From Nocardioides sp. NBC_00368 (GTDB lineage Bacteria; Actinomycetota; Actinomycetes; Propionibacteriales; Nocardioidaceae), in NCBI RefSeq assembly GCF_036090055.1, contig NZ_CP107970.1, positions 746,501-810,500 of the forward strand: a DNA stretch of 64,000 bases, in the 5' to 3' direction. This document shows positions 1-8,364 of the stretch, in pieces; the first letter of the stretch is position 1, and every line of letters begins with the position of its first letter. The notes under the pieces were generated by a model. It was not told the DNA's origin. It did no database searches and saw nothing but the letters and a program-made list of their open reading frames with translations. The translations under genes and the position numbers were made by a program.

Positions 1-311
1 AGGCGGACCGGCTCGGCCGTCGTCGCCGGCACCCAGCGGGACCGGGCGCCGGGCACCTTCGGGCGTACGACGAGGCGGTTGAGGGGGCCTTTGGCAAGCT
101 CGTCGACCACCTCCTGGACCGGCTCGACCGGGATCTCGGTCGGGAACCGCCAGGCGGTCTGGCCGACGACCGGGACCCCGATCACGGTCGCGGAGCGGAG
201 GAAGACCTCGTCGTCGTACGTCAGCCGGTTGGTGCGCTCGGGAGCGAACGGCGCCGGGCGGGCGCCGGGGCTCGCGGGCGGCAGTGAGGGCAGCATCACA
301 GGCTCGGGCAT
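1..311 (-). CDS. Condensation-domain / PapA-like acyltransferase, N-terminal part only
   Basis: Reading the minus strand from an ATG at 311 gives an open frame of about 103 residues that runs off the left edge. It contains a TAWRFPTEIP segment and later LNRLVVRPKVPGARSRWV. These align by eye with the matching part of the 1638-2990 protein (NQWIWR..., then LSRRLHRAKFPGARDLW), so the two are probably paralogues of the condensation-domain acyltransferase family. The catalytic HxxxDG motif lies beyond the edge and cannot be checked. The gene is divergent from the glycosyltransferase at 349, with only 37 bp between the starts. The family call rests on this paralogy, not on a full domain. Confidence 0.6.
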   Translation of the reverse strand, partial: MPEPVMLPSLPPASPGARPAPFAPERTNRLTYDDEVFLRSATVIGVPVVGQTAWRFPTEIPVEPVQEVVDELAKGPLNRLVVRPKVPGARSRWVPATTAEPVR

Positions 312-348
312 GCGGTCTGGGTCCTGTCGTTGGGGGATTCTAGGGACG

Positions 349-1602
349 ATGCGGTTCGTCTTCGGGTTGATGGGCAGTCGCGGCGACGTGCAGCCGGCGC
401 TCGCCGTGGCCCTCGAGCTGCGCCGTCGCGGCCGCGAGGTCACCGTCGGGGTCGCGCCCAACCTGGTGCCGCTGGCGGCGAGGCTCGGGCTCGACCCGCA
501 CGCTGTCGGCCCTGACAGCGGTGCGCTGCTCGCCTCGAGTCTGGTGCGCGAGGAGATGCGCTCGGCCAATCCTCGCACCCGGGTCCGGGCGGTACGGAAG
601 GTCTCCGCCCACGGCTGGGACGACTTCCGCGCCGACCTGGTCTCGCTGGCGGGGGAGCGTGGCAGTGCCGACGTCGTCGTCGCGGGTCTGCTCGGTCAGG
701 AGGTCGGCTCGGCGCTGGCGGAACGGATCGGTGCCGGCTTCGCCGCGCTCCACTACTTCCCGGTCCGCTCCAACCGGTCGGTGAAGGTCGTCCCCGGGCC
801 GGAGGTGGTCCAGGAGAAGGCCTGGGACGTCGGCATGCGGATGCGCTGGGAGCTGACCCGCGAGGCCGAGAACGCTCAGCGCGCCGCCCTCGGTCTGGCC
901 CCGGCACGCACCCGGCTGCAGACCCGGCTCCGCGACCGCGGTGCGGTCGAGGTGCAGGCCTACGACCCGCTGCTCGTGCCCGGTCTCTCGCAGGAGTGGG
1001 GCATCCAGAGTCCGTTCGCCGGCTTCCTGGCGCTGAGCGGTGGCGACCGGCTGCGCCTGGGGGAGACCGGGGTGGGTGATGACCTCGGTGACTGGCTCGC
1101 GGCGGGCTATCCGCCGGTCTACGTCGGCTTCGGGTCGATGCCGGTGGCCGACCCGGCCCGGCTGGTGGCCGATGTCGCGGGCGCGACCGCCGACCTCGGC
1201 CTGCGCGCGCTCGTCAGCAGCGGCTGGAACTCCTTCGAGGTCGACGTCCCCGATCACGTACGTCTCGTGGGTGCCGTCGACCACGCCGCCGTGCTTCCGC
1301 GGTGCGTCGCCGCCGTCCACCACGGCGGCGCGGGCACCACCGCCGCGGTGCTGCGGGCGGGGATCCCGAGCGTGGTCGGGTGGTACTCGGCCGATCAGCC
1401 CGTCTGGGGTCGCCTGCTCGGCGACCTCGGTGTCGGTACGTCGTTCCGGGCCGGCCGCCTGGACCGAGACCGGCTCGGTGAGGCGCTTCGTAGGGTGCTG
1501 ATGCCGGGCGTACGCGAGCGGGCCGCCGAGGTCGCGACCCTGCTGATCACACCCGAGGTCGCCGTCGCGCGGGCTGCTGATGCGCTGGAGCGGGCCTGCT
1601 GA
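349..1602 (+). CDS. Glycosyltransferase, UGT/MGT fold (GT1 type)
   Basis: 417 residues. The start MRFVFGLMGSRGDVQP is the typical N terminus of the GT1 family that glycosylates sterols, macrolides or glycopeptide aglycones from a nucleotide sugar. Near the C terminus HHGGAGT (about residues 324-330), followed by a Pro-Ser and the DQPVWG segment, forms the nucleotide-sugar binding signature. The ATG at 349 is chosen because the GT fold begins there; an upstream in-frame extension would read antisense to the divergent gene at 311. Acceptor and sugar are unknown. Surrounded by PapA-like acyltransferases, a role in building an acylated glycolipid or glycosylated natural product is a reasonable inference. 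Confidence 0.85.
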   Translation: MRFVFGLMGSRGDVQPALAVALELRRRGREVTVGVAPNLVPLAARLGLDPHAVGPDSGALLASSLVREEMRSANPRTRVRAVRKVSAHGWDDFRADLVSLAGERGSADVVVAGLLGQEVGSALAERIGAGFAALHYFPVRSNRSVKVVPGPEVVQEKAWDVGMRMRWELTREAENAQRAALGLAPARTRLQTRLRDRGAVEVQAYDPLLVPGLSQEWGIQSPFAGFLALSGGDRLRLGETGVGDDLGDWLAAGYPPVYVGFGSMPVADPARLVADVAGATADLGLRALVSSGWNSFEVDVPDHVRLVGAVDHAAVLPRCVAAVHHGGAGTTAAVLRAGIPSVVGWYSADQPVWGRLLGDLGVGTSFRAGRLDRDRLGEALRRVLMPGVRERAAEVATLLITPEVAVARAADALERAC

Positions 1603-1637
1603 AGCGAAGCCCGAAGCAATGTGCACTGCTGAGGGCG

Positions 1638-2990
1638 TCACCACACCTCGACGGTCAGACCCCACGAGCCGAGCTCCTCGACGACCAGGCTCTTCAGGAA
1701 CTCCAGGTCGGGCACGCGGTCGGGCTCGGCGGCGACCAGGTTGAGCGTCGTACGCGGCCCGGACTGGATCAGCCAGGCGATGATCCCGCCGCCGACGTCG
1801 TAGGCGTCCTGAGCGGTCGCGTTCTGGTAGCCGGCGAGCCCGGCCACGAGACGTACGTCATCGCCCATGGCGTAGCGGTAGTCGTCGGGGAGCTGGGGCA
1901 GGTTGGAGGCCATGCAGGCGGCGGCGGGCGGCTGCGGGAGCTTGTCGAGCACGGCGTCGGGCAGCATCTGCATCATCGCCAGCGGCACCGGGACCAGCCC
2001 CGGACCGGCCTGGCCGAGGCGGATGTAGGCCGCCTTGGAGAGCTTCTTGATCTCGGCGAGGTCACGCCGGTCGAGCACGTCGCGCGGCACCTCGACCATG
2101 GCCACGCGCGTCGAGTTGGAGCGTACGTCCCCGGGCTGGAAGTCGCTCATCGGCAGCGAGACCGGGACATCGCCCCGGTCGACCGGCACGTGGTCGATCC
2201 GGACGAGCAGGTCGGCGACCACGTTGATGAACCAGGCGTTGGTCGAGCCGCCGTGCTCGGCGGCGATCTTCGTCATCGTCTCGGTGTCGAACTCGGTGAT
2301 CATCCGCGGCATCCGCCACGTCTCCGGAGCCGGGTTCGGGGTGGTCTCCGGGTAGACGCGCGGTGCCTTGGTGGCCAGCGCGGCGGTGCCGTCCTTCTTC
2401 GCCCGGCGACGGGCCCTGGCCCAGTCGCGGACGGCGCGCCACTGACTTCGGGAGTCGGCTGCCTCGGCACGGAGGCGCTCCCAGCTCGTGGCCGGTGCCG
2501 GCGGCAGCCGCAGCGGCTCGCCACGGGCGGCCCGGCACACGGCGTCGAGCACGGAGCCGCCGTCACCGACCGCGTGGGCCAGCAGCATCGAGACCACCGA
2601 GGTGCCGTCGTCGAGGTTGATCGCGGTGAGCCGGTAGGTCAGGCCCTCGTGCGGGTCGAGGTGGTCGCTGTGACGCTCCTGGAGCCAGTCGGTGATCTCG
2701 GCGACCGGCAGGACCTCGTCGTAGAGCTCGATCGACGGGTCCCGATCGGCGTTGGTCCACAGATCGCGGGCTCCGGGGAACTTCGCCCGGTGCAGCCTCC
2801 GCGACAGCCCGCCCTCGGCCAGGCCGGCCGCGATGTGGCGCAGCCGGTCGGCGTCGTAGGGACTGTTGAGCCGCCAGATCCACTGGTTGGCGATCGGACT
2901 TCCGAGACCCCGATGGCGCCGGGCGAAGAGGTCGTCGGCGAACTGGAGCCGGCCGGAGTTGTCGATCGGTGCACGGGTGGAAGCGGGCAT
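1638..2990 (-). CDS. Condensation-domain / wax-ester-synthase-like acyltransferase
   Basis: 450 residues from the ATG at 2990, preceded by GAGGA seven bases upstream. The frame stays open 74 codons further upstream but no better ribosome site is seen there. The central LLAHAVGDGG places the catalytic His at about 139 and the Asp-Gly at 143-144, matching the HHxxxDG motif with the first His replaced by Ala. This is the acyl-CoA or acyl-carrier-dependent acyltransferase superfamily (NRPS condensation, PapA, WS/DGAT). It ends 35 bp from the convergent glycosyltransferase and is divergent from the 3318-7511 operon. Substrate not identifiable. Confidence 0.75.
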   Translation of the reverse strand: MPASTRAPIDNSGRLQFADDLFARRHRGLGSPIANQWIWRLNSPYDADRLRHIAAGLAEGGLSRRLHRAKFPGARDLWTNADRDPSIELYDEVLPVAEITDWLQERHSDHLDPHEGLTYRLTAINLDDGTSVVSMLLAHAVGDGGSVLDAVCRAARGEPLRLPPAPATSWERLRAEAADSRSQWRAVRDWARARRRAKKDGTAALATKAPRVYPETTPNPAPETWRMPRMITEFDTETMTKIAAEHGGSTNAWFINVVADLLVRIDHVPVDRGDVPVSLPMSDFQPGDVRSNSTRVAMVEVPRDVLDRRDLAEIKKLSKAAYIRLGQAGPGLVPVPLAMMQMLPDAVLDKLPQPPAAACMASNLPQLPDDYRYAMGDDVRLVAGLAGYQNATAQDAYDVGGGIIAWLIQSGPRTTLNLVAAEPDRVPDLEFLKSLVVEELGSWGLTVEVW

Positions 2991-3317
2991 GGGGGAGTCC
3001 TCGAGATAGAGCGGGCGGCCGGGCGAAGGCCCGTGGAAAAGCACAGTGGGAGCGCGCGCAGGGGGAGGAGTCAATCGGAGTTGATACGTCATGTAAACCC
3101 CCGGGGGCAATAAAGATGTGTGGTGATTCCCACGTTCGGGGGTGGTCGAATTCGGGTCCGCACCTGTGTGCACAATAGGCCGCGACATGGGACGACATCG
3201 CTGTCGTCGCACGCGGGTCGCCTTCTCGGGCTACGGCGTTCTTGAGGTTCGTTCGGGTTCCCGAGTTGGCGTCGTGCCGCAATGAGCCCCCCACCTCAGA
3301 GAGGAACTCCACCTCCG
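2991..3317. promoter_or_regulatory. Divergent intergenic region with an 18-bp palindrome
   Basis: 327 bp between two divergent acyltransferase genes, so both promoters should lie here. It is visibly more AT-rich around 3090-3180. A perfect inverted repeat with 7-bp arms, GACGACA (3191-3197) and TGTCGTC (3202-3208), separated by TCGC, is a candidate shared operator. No convincing -35/-10 pair was identified, and no regulator gene is adjacent. Confidence 0.35.
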
Positions 3318-4703
3318 ATGGAGTACACCGAGCTGTCCGCGTACGACGTACCCCCGGGCGAGGTGACCGCGTGGATCCCCACCGCGGAGCCGAGCTCCTG
3401 GGTCGACGACGACCGCCGACTGTCCCACAACCACGAGCTGCACCTGGACACCGCCGAGGCGGGCTCCTGGATCGGGTCGATCATGCGGTTGTCCGGGCGG
3501 CTCGACCCCGACGCGCTCGGTCTCGCGCTCCGGGCCTGGATCGGACGCCACGAGGCGCTGCGCGGCACCGTCGAGGAGACCTCTGCCGGGCGGCGGCGTC
3601 GCGTCGTCGCGCCTGCTGACGTGTCGGTGACGACCACGGCCCTCGGCCGGTTCGACGGCGAGGACGCCCGGGGCCGCGTCTCGGACTTCCTGGCCGACCA
3701 CATCGACCCGTCGGCCTGGCCCTACGTCGTCTTCGCGACGGTGGCCGACGCCGACGGCTTCACCCTGGTCTTCGGCGCCGACCACGGCGTCATGGACGCC
3801 TACTCCCAGCTGCTCTGGTTCGAGGAGATCGCCACGCTCTATCAGCGGGCGCTGGCTGGTGAGCCGTTCGCCGAGCTGGCCGCGGCGACCACGGGCAGTC
3901 ACATCGACCACGCCGCCGCCGAACGGGTCACCGGCGAGGCGATGTCCCTGGAGAGCGAGTCGGTGCGGGTCTGGCGCGACTGGCTGACCGGTCCCGACGG
4001 CCAGCTCCGGTTCGCCGACTTCCCGGTCCCGGGGATCACCGACGTACCCGCCTCCGCGTCGCCGCTGCCGCAGGCGAGCCTGTCGCAGTGGCTCGGCGAC
4101 CCGCGCCAGGCGCGGGCCCTGGGCGAGCTGTGCAAGAGCGCCGGCGTCTCGTTCCAGGCCGGAATGATGGGCGCGATGGCGTACGTCCTGCGTGCCCAGC
4201 ACGGCGTCGAGCGGATGCGCTTCGTGGCGCCCATGCACACCCGCTACTCCGCCGAGCACGCCACCGCCGTCGGTTGGTACGTGGGCCTCGTCCCGGTCAC
4301 CCTCGACATCGCCGGCGCTGCGACGCTGCCCGAGGTCGCCGCCCGGGTCCAGGCGGCGCTGGCCGAGACGAAGCCGCTGGTCCCGCAGCCGTTCGCGCGG
4401 GTCGCGGGGCTGCTCGGCGTCGACGACGCCCCGCACTTCGTGGTCACCTTCGTCGACACCCGCTTCATCGCCGGCGCCGAGCACTGGAACGACTGGGACG
4501 CACGTACGCTGCGCGCCCCCGTCCGCGCCGACGACGAGGTCTACCTCTGGCTCGTGCGCGACCGGGACGGCCTCAACGTCTCCACGCGCTACCCGGAGAC
4601 GGTCGCCGCGGAGCGGGTCGTGCGCGACCTGATCGGCGGGATGAGCGACCTCTTCGACGAGATCGCGCGGCCCGAGACCGCCTCGCTCGAGGGGACCGCA
4701 TGA
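3318..4703 (+). CDS. PapA-like condensation-domain acyltransferase (first of three tandem copies)
   Basis: 461 residues from the ATG at 3318 (MEYTELSAYDVPPGEVTAW); an in-frame ATG at 3282 would add 12 residues but has no ribosome site. The N-terminal PGEVTAW and the active-site GADHGVMDA (His about 156, Asp about 160; the final Gly of HxxxDG is Ala) resemble mycobacterial polyketide-associated acyltransferases such as PapA1/PapA2. Such enzymes esterify sugars or polyols with acyl groups. The stop overlaps the next start as ATGA, so the tandem genes are translationally coupled. Catalytic competence with Ala in place of Gly is uncertain but tolerated in some family members. Confidence 0.75.
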   Translation: MEYTELSAYDVPPGEVTAWIPTAEPSSWVDDDRRLSHNHELHLDTAEAGSWIGSIMRLSGRLDPDALGLALRAWIGRHEALRGTVEETSAGRRRRVVAPADVSVTTTALGRFDGEDARGRVSDFLADHIDPSAWPYVVFATVADADGFTLVFGADHGVMDAYSQLLWFEEIATLYQRALAGEPFAELAAATTGSHIDHAAAERVTGEAMSLESESVRVWRDWLTGPDGQLRFADFPVPGITDVPASASPLPQASLSQWLGDPRQARALGELCKSAGVSFQAGMMGAMAYVLRAQHGVERMRFVAPMHTRYSAEHATAVGWYVGLVPVTLDIAGAATLPEVAARVQAALAETKPLVPQPFARVAGLLGVDDAPHFVVTFVDTRFIAGAEHWNDWDARTLRAPVRADDEVYLWLVRDRDGLNVSTRYPETVAAERVVRDLIGGMSDLFDEIARPETASLEGTA

Positions 4704-6157
4704 GGATCGGGCCGCTCGCCGATCTGGCTCCCGCGGCGGGCCGGGTGGTCGTGCTGCGGCCGACGCCGAGGTGCCAGGCGGCGGCCGATGCCGCGCCGGT
4801 CTCGCCGGGAGCGCCCTCGTTCCTGCAGGCCGACCACCTCGACGCCTACCGCGCCAAGGTTGCCGCCGGTGGCGTGCACCGGGCCTGGACCGGCACCGCC
4901 GGTGAGTTCTCCGGCGCCTTCTCGGCTGCCGCCTACGCGGAGGCACTGACGTCGTTCGTCGGCCGCCACGAGGGGCTGCGGACCTGGTTCGACCTCTCCG
5001 GTGAGGTGCCGGTGCGGCACCTGGTGCCGGCTGAGGCGATCGCCTTCGAGGCCGTCGAGGTCGAGGCGCCGGCCGACTGGTCCGGGGGCTGGGAGGACCT
5101 CCTGGTCAGCCTCTGGGACGAGCAGTGCCGCCCCGACTCCTGGGCGCCGTTCCTCCTCGGCGCGATCGTGCGGGAGGACGGCTTCACCTACTTCTGGGGC
5201 TGCGACCACGCCTTCACCGACGGCGCCTCGCAGCTGATGATCCCGGCCGAGCTCGGTGCCGCCTATGCCGCCGCGGTCGGGGCCGAGGTCGAGCCGCTCC
5301 CCGAGGCCGGCAGCTTCGTGACGTACGCCGCCGCCGAGCGGCAGCTCGCCGCCGAGTGCGACGCGGACACCCCGGCCGTGCGCGAGTGGATCGACATCGT
5401 CTCGCGTCACGGCGGGCGGCTGCCGCGGTTCCCGGTCCCGCTGGGGCTGGACGCGGGGGAGACCGCGCCGGTCCGGGTCCGGCGATGGACCGCTCTCGAG
5501 GGCGAGGCGGTGGATGCGCTCGAGTCGCTGTGCCGCACGGCCGGGGGACGGTTCACCAGCGGCGTCTTCGCGCTCCTGGCCCACGCCGAGCAGCGCCTGA
5601 CCGGCAGCTCGGACTATCTGGGGATCACCGTCCTCGGCACCCGGTCGCAGGAGACCGCGACGTCGCACGGCTGGTTCTGCAACTTCGCACCCGTCTCGAT
5701 GCCACTGGGGCCCACAGTCGAGGAGACCGTCTTCGCGGAGACGGTGCTCGCCGCGGAGAAGGCCTTCGGGACCGCTCGCGAGCTGGCCCGCACCCCGGTC
5801 CACGTGCCGCTGGGCGCCATGGTCGCCGGCGGCGTGCTCGCGCCGAGCGAGCTGGCCAGCCCGCAGATGGTCTCCTACCTCGACGTACGCAAGTTCCCCG
5901 GCGCCGGCACCACCCCGTTCGACACCGGTCTGCACTTCACCGGTGAGGGACGTACCGCCAACGCCAGCCTGTGGGTCAACCGCTTCGCCGACCGCTTCGA
6001 GCTGGCCACGCAGAGCCCCGACACCGAGCAGGGTGGGCGGGCCGTGGTGACCTACCTCGAGGCGCTCCGCGACGTGCTCGCCGACCTCGGCCTGCCGGTG
6101 CGTCCGGTGGACGCTGATCAGATCATCGGGACCGGGCATGCTGGTCACGACGGCTGA
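4700..6157 (+). CDS. PapA-like condensation-domain acyltransferase (second tandem copy)
   Basis: 485 residues starting in a 4-base ATGA overlap with the preceding gene. The N-terminal PAAGRVVVLRPTPR parallels the proline/glycine motif in both neighbours. The active site CDHAFTDG keeps the full HxxxDG (His about 170, Asp 174), so of the three tandem enzymes this one has the most canonical catalytic motif. The C-terminal half contains the family's second-lobe features. It overlaps the next gene by 20 bp. The three genes look like an old tandem duplication that has since diverged, perhaps to attach different acyl chains or act at different positions. Confidence 0.78.
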   Translation: MRIGPLADLAPAAGRVVVLRPTPRCQAAADAAPVSPGAPSFLQADHLDAYRAKVAAGGVHRAWTGTAGEFSGAFSAAAYAEALTSFVGRHEGLRTWFDLSGEVPVRHLVPAEAIAFEAVEVEAPADWSGGWEDLLVSLWDEQCRPDSWAPFLLGAIVREDGFTYFWGCDHAFTDGASQLMIPAELGAAYAAAVGAEVEPLPEAGSFVTYAAAERQLAAECDADTPAVREWIDIVSRHGGRLPRFPVPLGLDAGETAPVRVRRWTALEGEAVDALESLCRTAGGRFTSGVFALLAHAEQRLTGSSDYLGITVLGTRSQETATSHGWFCNFAPVSMPLGPTVEETVFAETVLAAEKAFGTARELARTPVHVPLGAMVAGGVLAPSELASPQMVSYLDVRKFPGAGTTPFDTGLHFTGEGRTANASLWVNRFADRFELATQSPDTEQGGRAVVTYLEALRDVLADLGLPVRPVDADQIIGTGHAGHDG

Positions 6158-7511
6158 TCTGTGGGAGCCCCGGCCGGGCACGCTGCTGCGGTGGGACCTC
6201 TCCGCCCCGGCGCACGGTGCGCCCGCCGAGCTCTCGCTCAACCAGCGCAACCACCTCGCCGGTGCGACGGCCGGCGCGCCGACCGTCTGGCTCGCGGCCG
6301 CCTTCGAGGTCGACGGCCCCATCGAGCCGGTCGCGCTCTCGCGCACCTGGCGTGCGTTCCTCGCCCGTCACGGCAGTCTGCAGCTCGAGGTCGTCGCCGG
6401 ATCCGACGGGCCGCGGTCGCGTCGCCACCACCCCGGCACCCTGACCTGGTCGGTCGCCACCGTCGGTCACACCAGGACGGTCGAGGAGACCCGCGCCGCG
6501 CTGCACAGCGCCCTCGACGAGAGATGCGGACCGTTCGGCTATCCGGCGTTCCTGCCTGCGGCGATCTCGCGTCCCGACCGCTCCACGATCGTCCTCGGCA
6601 TGGACCACCTGCACTGCGACGCCCATTCGATCGCGGTCGCGGTCGAGGAGCTCGCGCAGCTCTACGCCGCCTTCACCGAAGGTGGCGAGGAGCCGCGGCT
6701 GCCGGCCGTCGCCTCCTTCCCCGAGGCTGTCACCCAGGGGGCCGACGGCCCGGCGTGGGTCACTTCCGACGACCCGCTGCTCCGCGGCTGGGGCGAGTTC
6801 CTCGGCGGCCGCGGCCACCGGCTGCCGACCTTCCCGCTGCCGCTCGGCCTCGAGCCGGGGGAGCGGGCCGCCCAGGCCACCGCGGTTGCGCCGCTCGCCG
6901 ACGCCGGCCTGATGGACCGCATCGGGGTCCGTGCCCGCAACAGCGGCGCCTCGACGTACGCCGCCGTCCTGACCGCCCTCGCCACCGCGATCTCCGACCT
7001 CGGTGGCGGTGAGCGCCTGGACACGATGGCGCCGGTCTCCACACGCTCCGCGGAGCACCTCACCCGCTCGATCGGCTGGTACACCACCACCGTCCCCCTC
7101 ACCGTCCCCGCCTCGCTCACCGACCTGGGGCTGGCCGAGGCCGGCGACGCGGTCCGTCATGGCGTACGCCTCGGGTCGGTGCCGCTCGACCAGGTCCTCG
7201 GCTCGCTCACCGAGCCGTTGGTGCAGACCCGCAGCGACGTCTTCGTCGTCTCCTGGGTCGACTACCGCCACGTCCCCGGTGGCTCCGCCCACCTCGATCG
7301 CGACGCCCAGCACATCTCGGCCTCCACCCTCGCCGACGACGTGCAGATCTGGTTCTCCCGTACCCACACCGGTCTCGACGTCCGCGTCCGCTACCCCGAC
7401 ACGGCCGTCGCCGCGGCCTCCATCGAATCGCTCCTCGACCGTCTCCGGTTGAGCCTCGTCGATCTCTCCCGCCAGCCCGACGACCTCGCCATCCTCCGCA
7501 TCGACTCCTGA
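6138..7511 (+). CDS. PapA-like condensation-domain acyltransferase (third tandem copy)
   Basis: 457 residues, start ATG inside the last 20 bp of the upstream gene. N-terminal RPGTLLRWDLS corresponds to the PG-x-V-x-W motif of the other copies. The active-site segment GMDHLHCDAHS keeps His (about 157) and Asp (about 161) but again has Ala instead of Gly. It is the last gene of the 3318-7511 operon; no polyketide synthase, acyl-AMP ligase or MmpL exporter is visible in the window, so the acyl donor must be made elsewhere or to the left of the window. Confidence 0.75.
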   Translation: MLVTTADLWEPRPGTLLRWDLSAPAHGAPAELSLNQRNHLAGATAGAPTVWLAAAFEVDGPIEPVALSRTWRAFLARHGSLQLEVVAGSDGPRSRRHHPGTLTWSVATVGHTRTVEETRAALHSALDERCGPFGYPAFLPAAISRPDRSTIVLGMDHLHCDAHSIAVAVEELAQLYAAFTEGGEEPRLPAVASFPEAVTQGADGPAWVTSDDPLLRGWGEFLGGRGHRLPTFPLPLGLEPGERAAQATAVAPLADAGLMDRIGVRARNSGASTYAAVLTALATAISDLGGGERLDTMAPVSTRSAEHLTRSIGWYTTTVPLTVPASLTDLGLAEAGDAVRHGVRLGSVPLDQVLGSLTEPLVQTRSDVFVVSWVDYRHVPGGSAHLDRDAQHISASTLADDVQIWFSRTHTGLDVRVRYPDTAVAAASIESLLDRLRLSLVDLSRQPDDLAILRIDS

Positions 7512-7581
7512 GCCGGTTCTGGCAGCCGGAAATGTCGGTGCCGTGACCTAACGTCAGCCGCGTGGGCCCGAGCATGGCGAA

Positions 7582-7621
7582 ACCCCGGCGATGTGGCTGT
7601 TGCCAGGGATCGTTCCGGGGT
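7582..7621 (+). terminator. Possible terminator hairpin after the acyltransferase operon
   Basis: ACCCCGG (7582-7588) and CCGGGGT (7615-7621) form a 7-bp inverted repeat with a long 26-base loop, followed by a short T/C run. It sits between the acyltransferase operon and the Abi-like gene. The long loop makes it a weak terminator; it could instead be unrelated dyad symmetry. Confidence 0.3.
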
Positions 7622-7653
7622 CTTCGTCGTCAACTCTACGGGGGAACGGTGGG

Positions 7654-8328
7654 ATGTCAAACAGCACGGGAGTAGTCGAAGGGTGGACGGATGCTGCCCT
7701 TGGCCGGCTCCTCACCATGGAGAGACTGCGCTCCTACCTGAGCGCTCGCGACCAGAACCTCAGCCGGGCGCTGCGACTCTACGAGTGGAACATGAGCGCC
7801 GGGTCGGCTGTGATGGCAACGACCGGAATGGTGGAGGTCATCGTGCGCAACGCCCTCGACCGGCAGCTCAGCGTCTGGGCCGACCGGAAAGGGCACCAAG
7901 ACTGGCTGGGTGCGCTTCCACTCGATCAGCGCGGGCGTGACGATATCGCCAAGGCACGGTCCAGGGCGACGCTGCGCGGGCGTCGGCCGGAGGAGCACGG
8001 TCGAGTGGTCGCGGAGCTGAGCTTCGGTTTCTGGCGCTATCTGGTGTCTCAGCGTTACCACGCATCGATGTGGGTTCCGGCGCTCCACAAGGCTTTCCCG
8101 GGCGTGGGCGCGGACATTCGGAAAGGCCGGCGGGAGGTCGAACGTCGTCTTGTGAACCTGATGTTGGTCCGCAACCGAGCAGCCCACCATGAGCCGATCC
8201 ATCGCCGAGATCTGCGGGCTGACTTCGAGGACGCCATCGAGCTGGTCGGTTGGGTGGACCCGGAGGCCGGTGCCTGGGTGGGCACGGTCTCAGCACTACG
8301 GCAGGTGGCTCACGCGCGCCCGGCCTAG
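7654..8328 (+). CDS. Abi-like (Abi_2 family) HEPN-type protein
   Basis: 224 residues from the ATG at 7654, chosen because a G-rich ribosome site precedes it; the frame is open for 21 codons further upstream. The pattern RLRSYLSARDQNLSRALRLY, an early VEVIVRNALD segment and the late LMLVRNRAAHHEPI match Abi_2/AbiD-AbiF-type proteins. RNRAAH (Arg about 173, His about 178) is a HEPN R-x4-H ribonuclease signature. Family members are linked to phage abortive infection, presumably by cutting RNA. It stands alone, with no antitoxin partner next to it; the neighbouring genes are unrelated. The antiviral role here is inferred from the family only. Confidence 0.75.
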   Translation: MSNSTGVVEGWTDAALGRLLTMERLRSYLSARDQNLSRALRLYEWNMSAGSAVMATTGMVEVIVRNALDRQLSVWADRKGHQDWLGALPLDQRGRDDIAKARSRATLRGRRPEEHGRVVAELSFGFWRYLVSQRYHASMWVPALHKAFPGVGADIRKGRREVERRLVNLMLVRNRAAHHEPIHRRDLRADFEDAIELVGWVDPEAGAWVGTVSALRQVAHARPA

Positions 8329-8364
8329 TGTGTCTGGACCTGCCCGGAACCGAGCTGCGCCGAC

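Noticed and set aside
3231..4946. A 571-codon antisense frame over the first tandem acyltransferase
   Set aside because: It has no ribosome site or motif and overlaps a well-supported gene along its whole length.
7582..7621. Attachment site of a mobile element next to the Abi-like gene
   Set aside because: The CCCCGG repeat is a simple inverted repeat with no direct-repeat partner, integrase or tRNA gene nearby.
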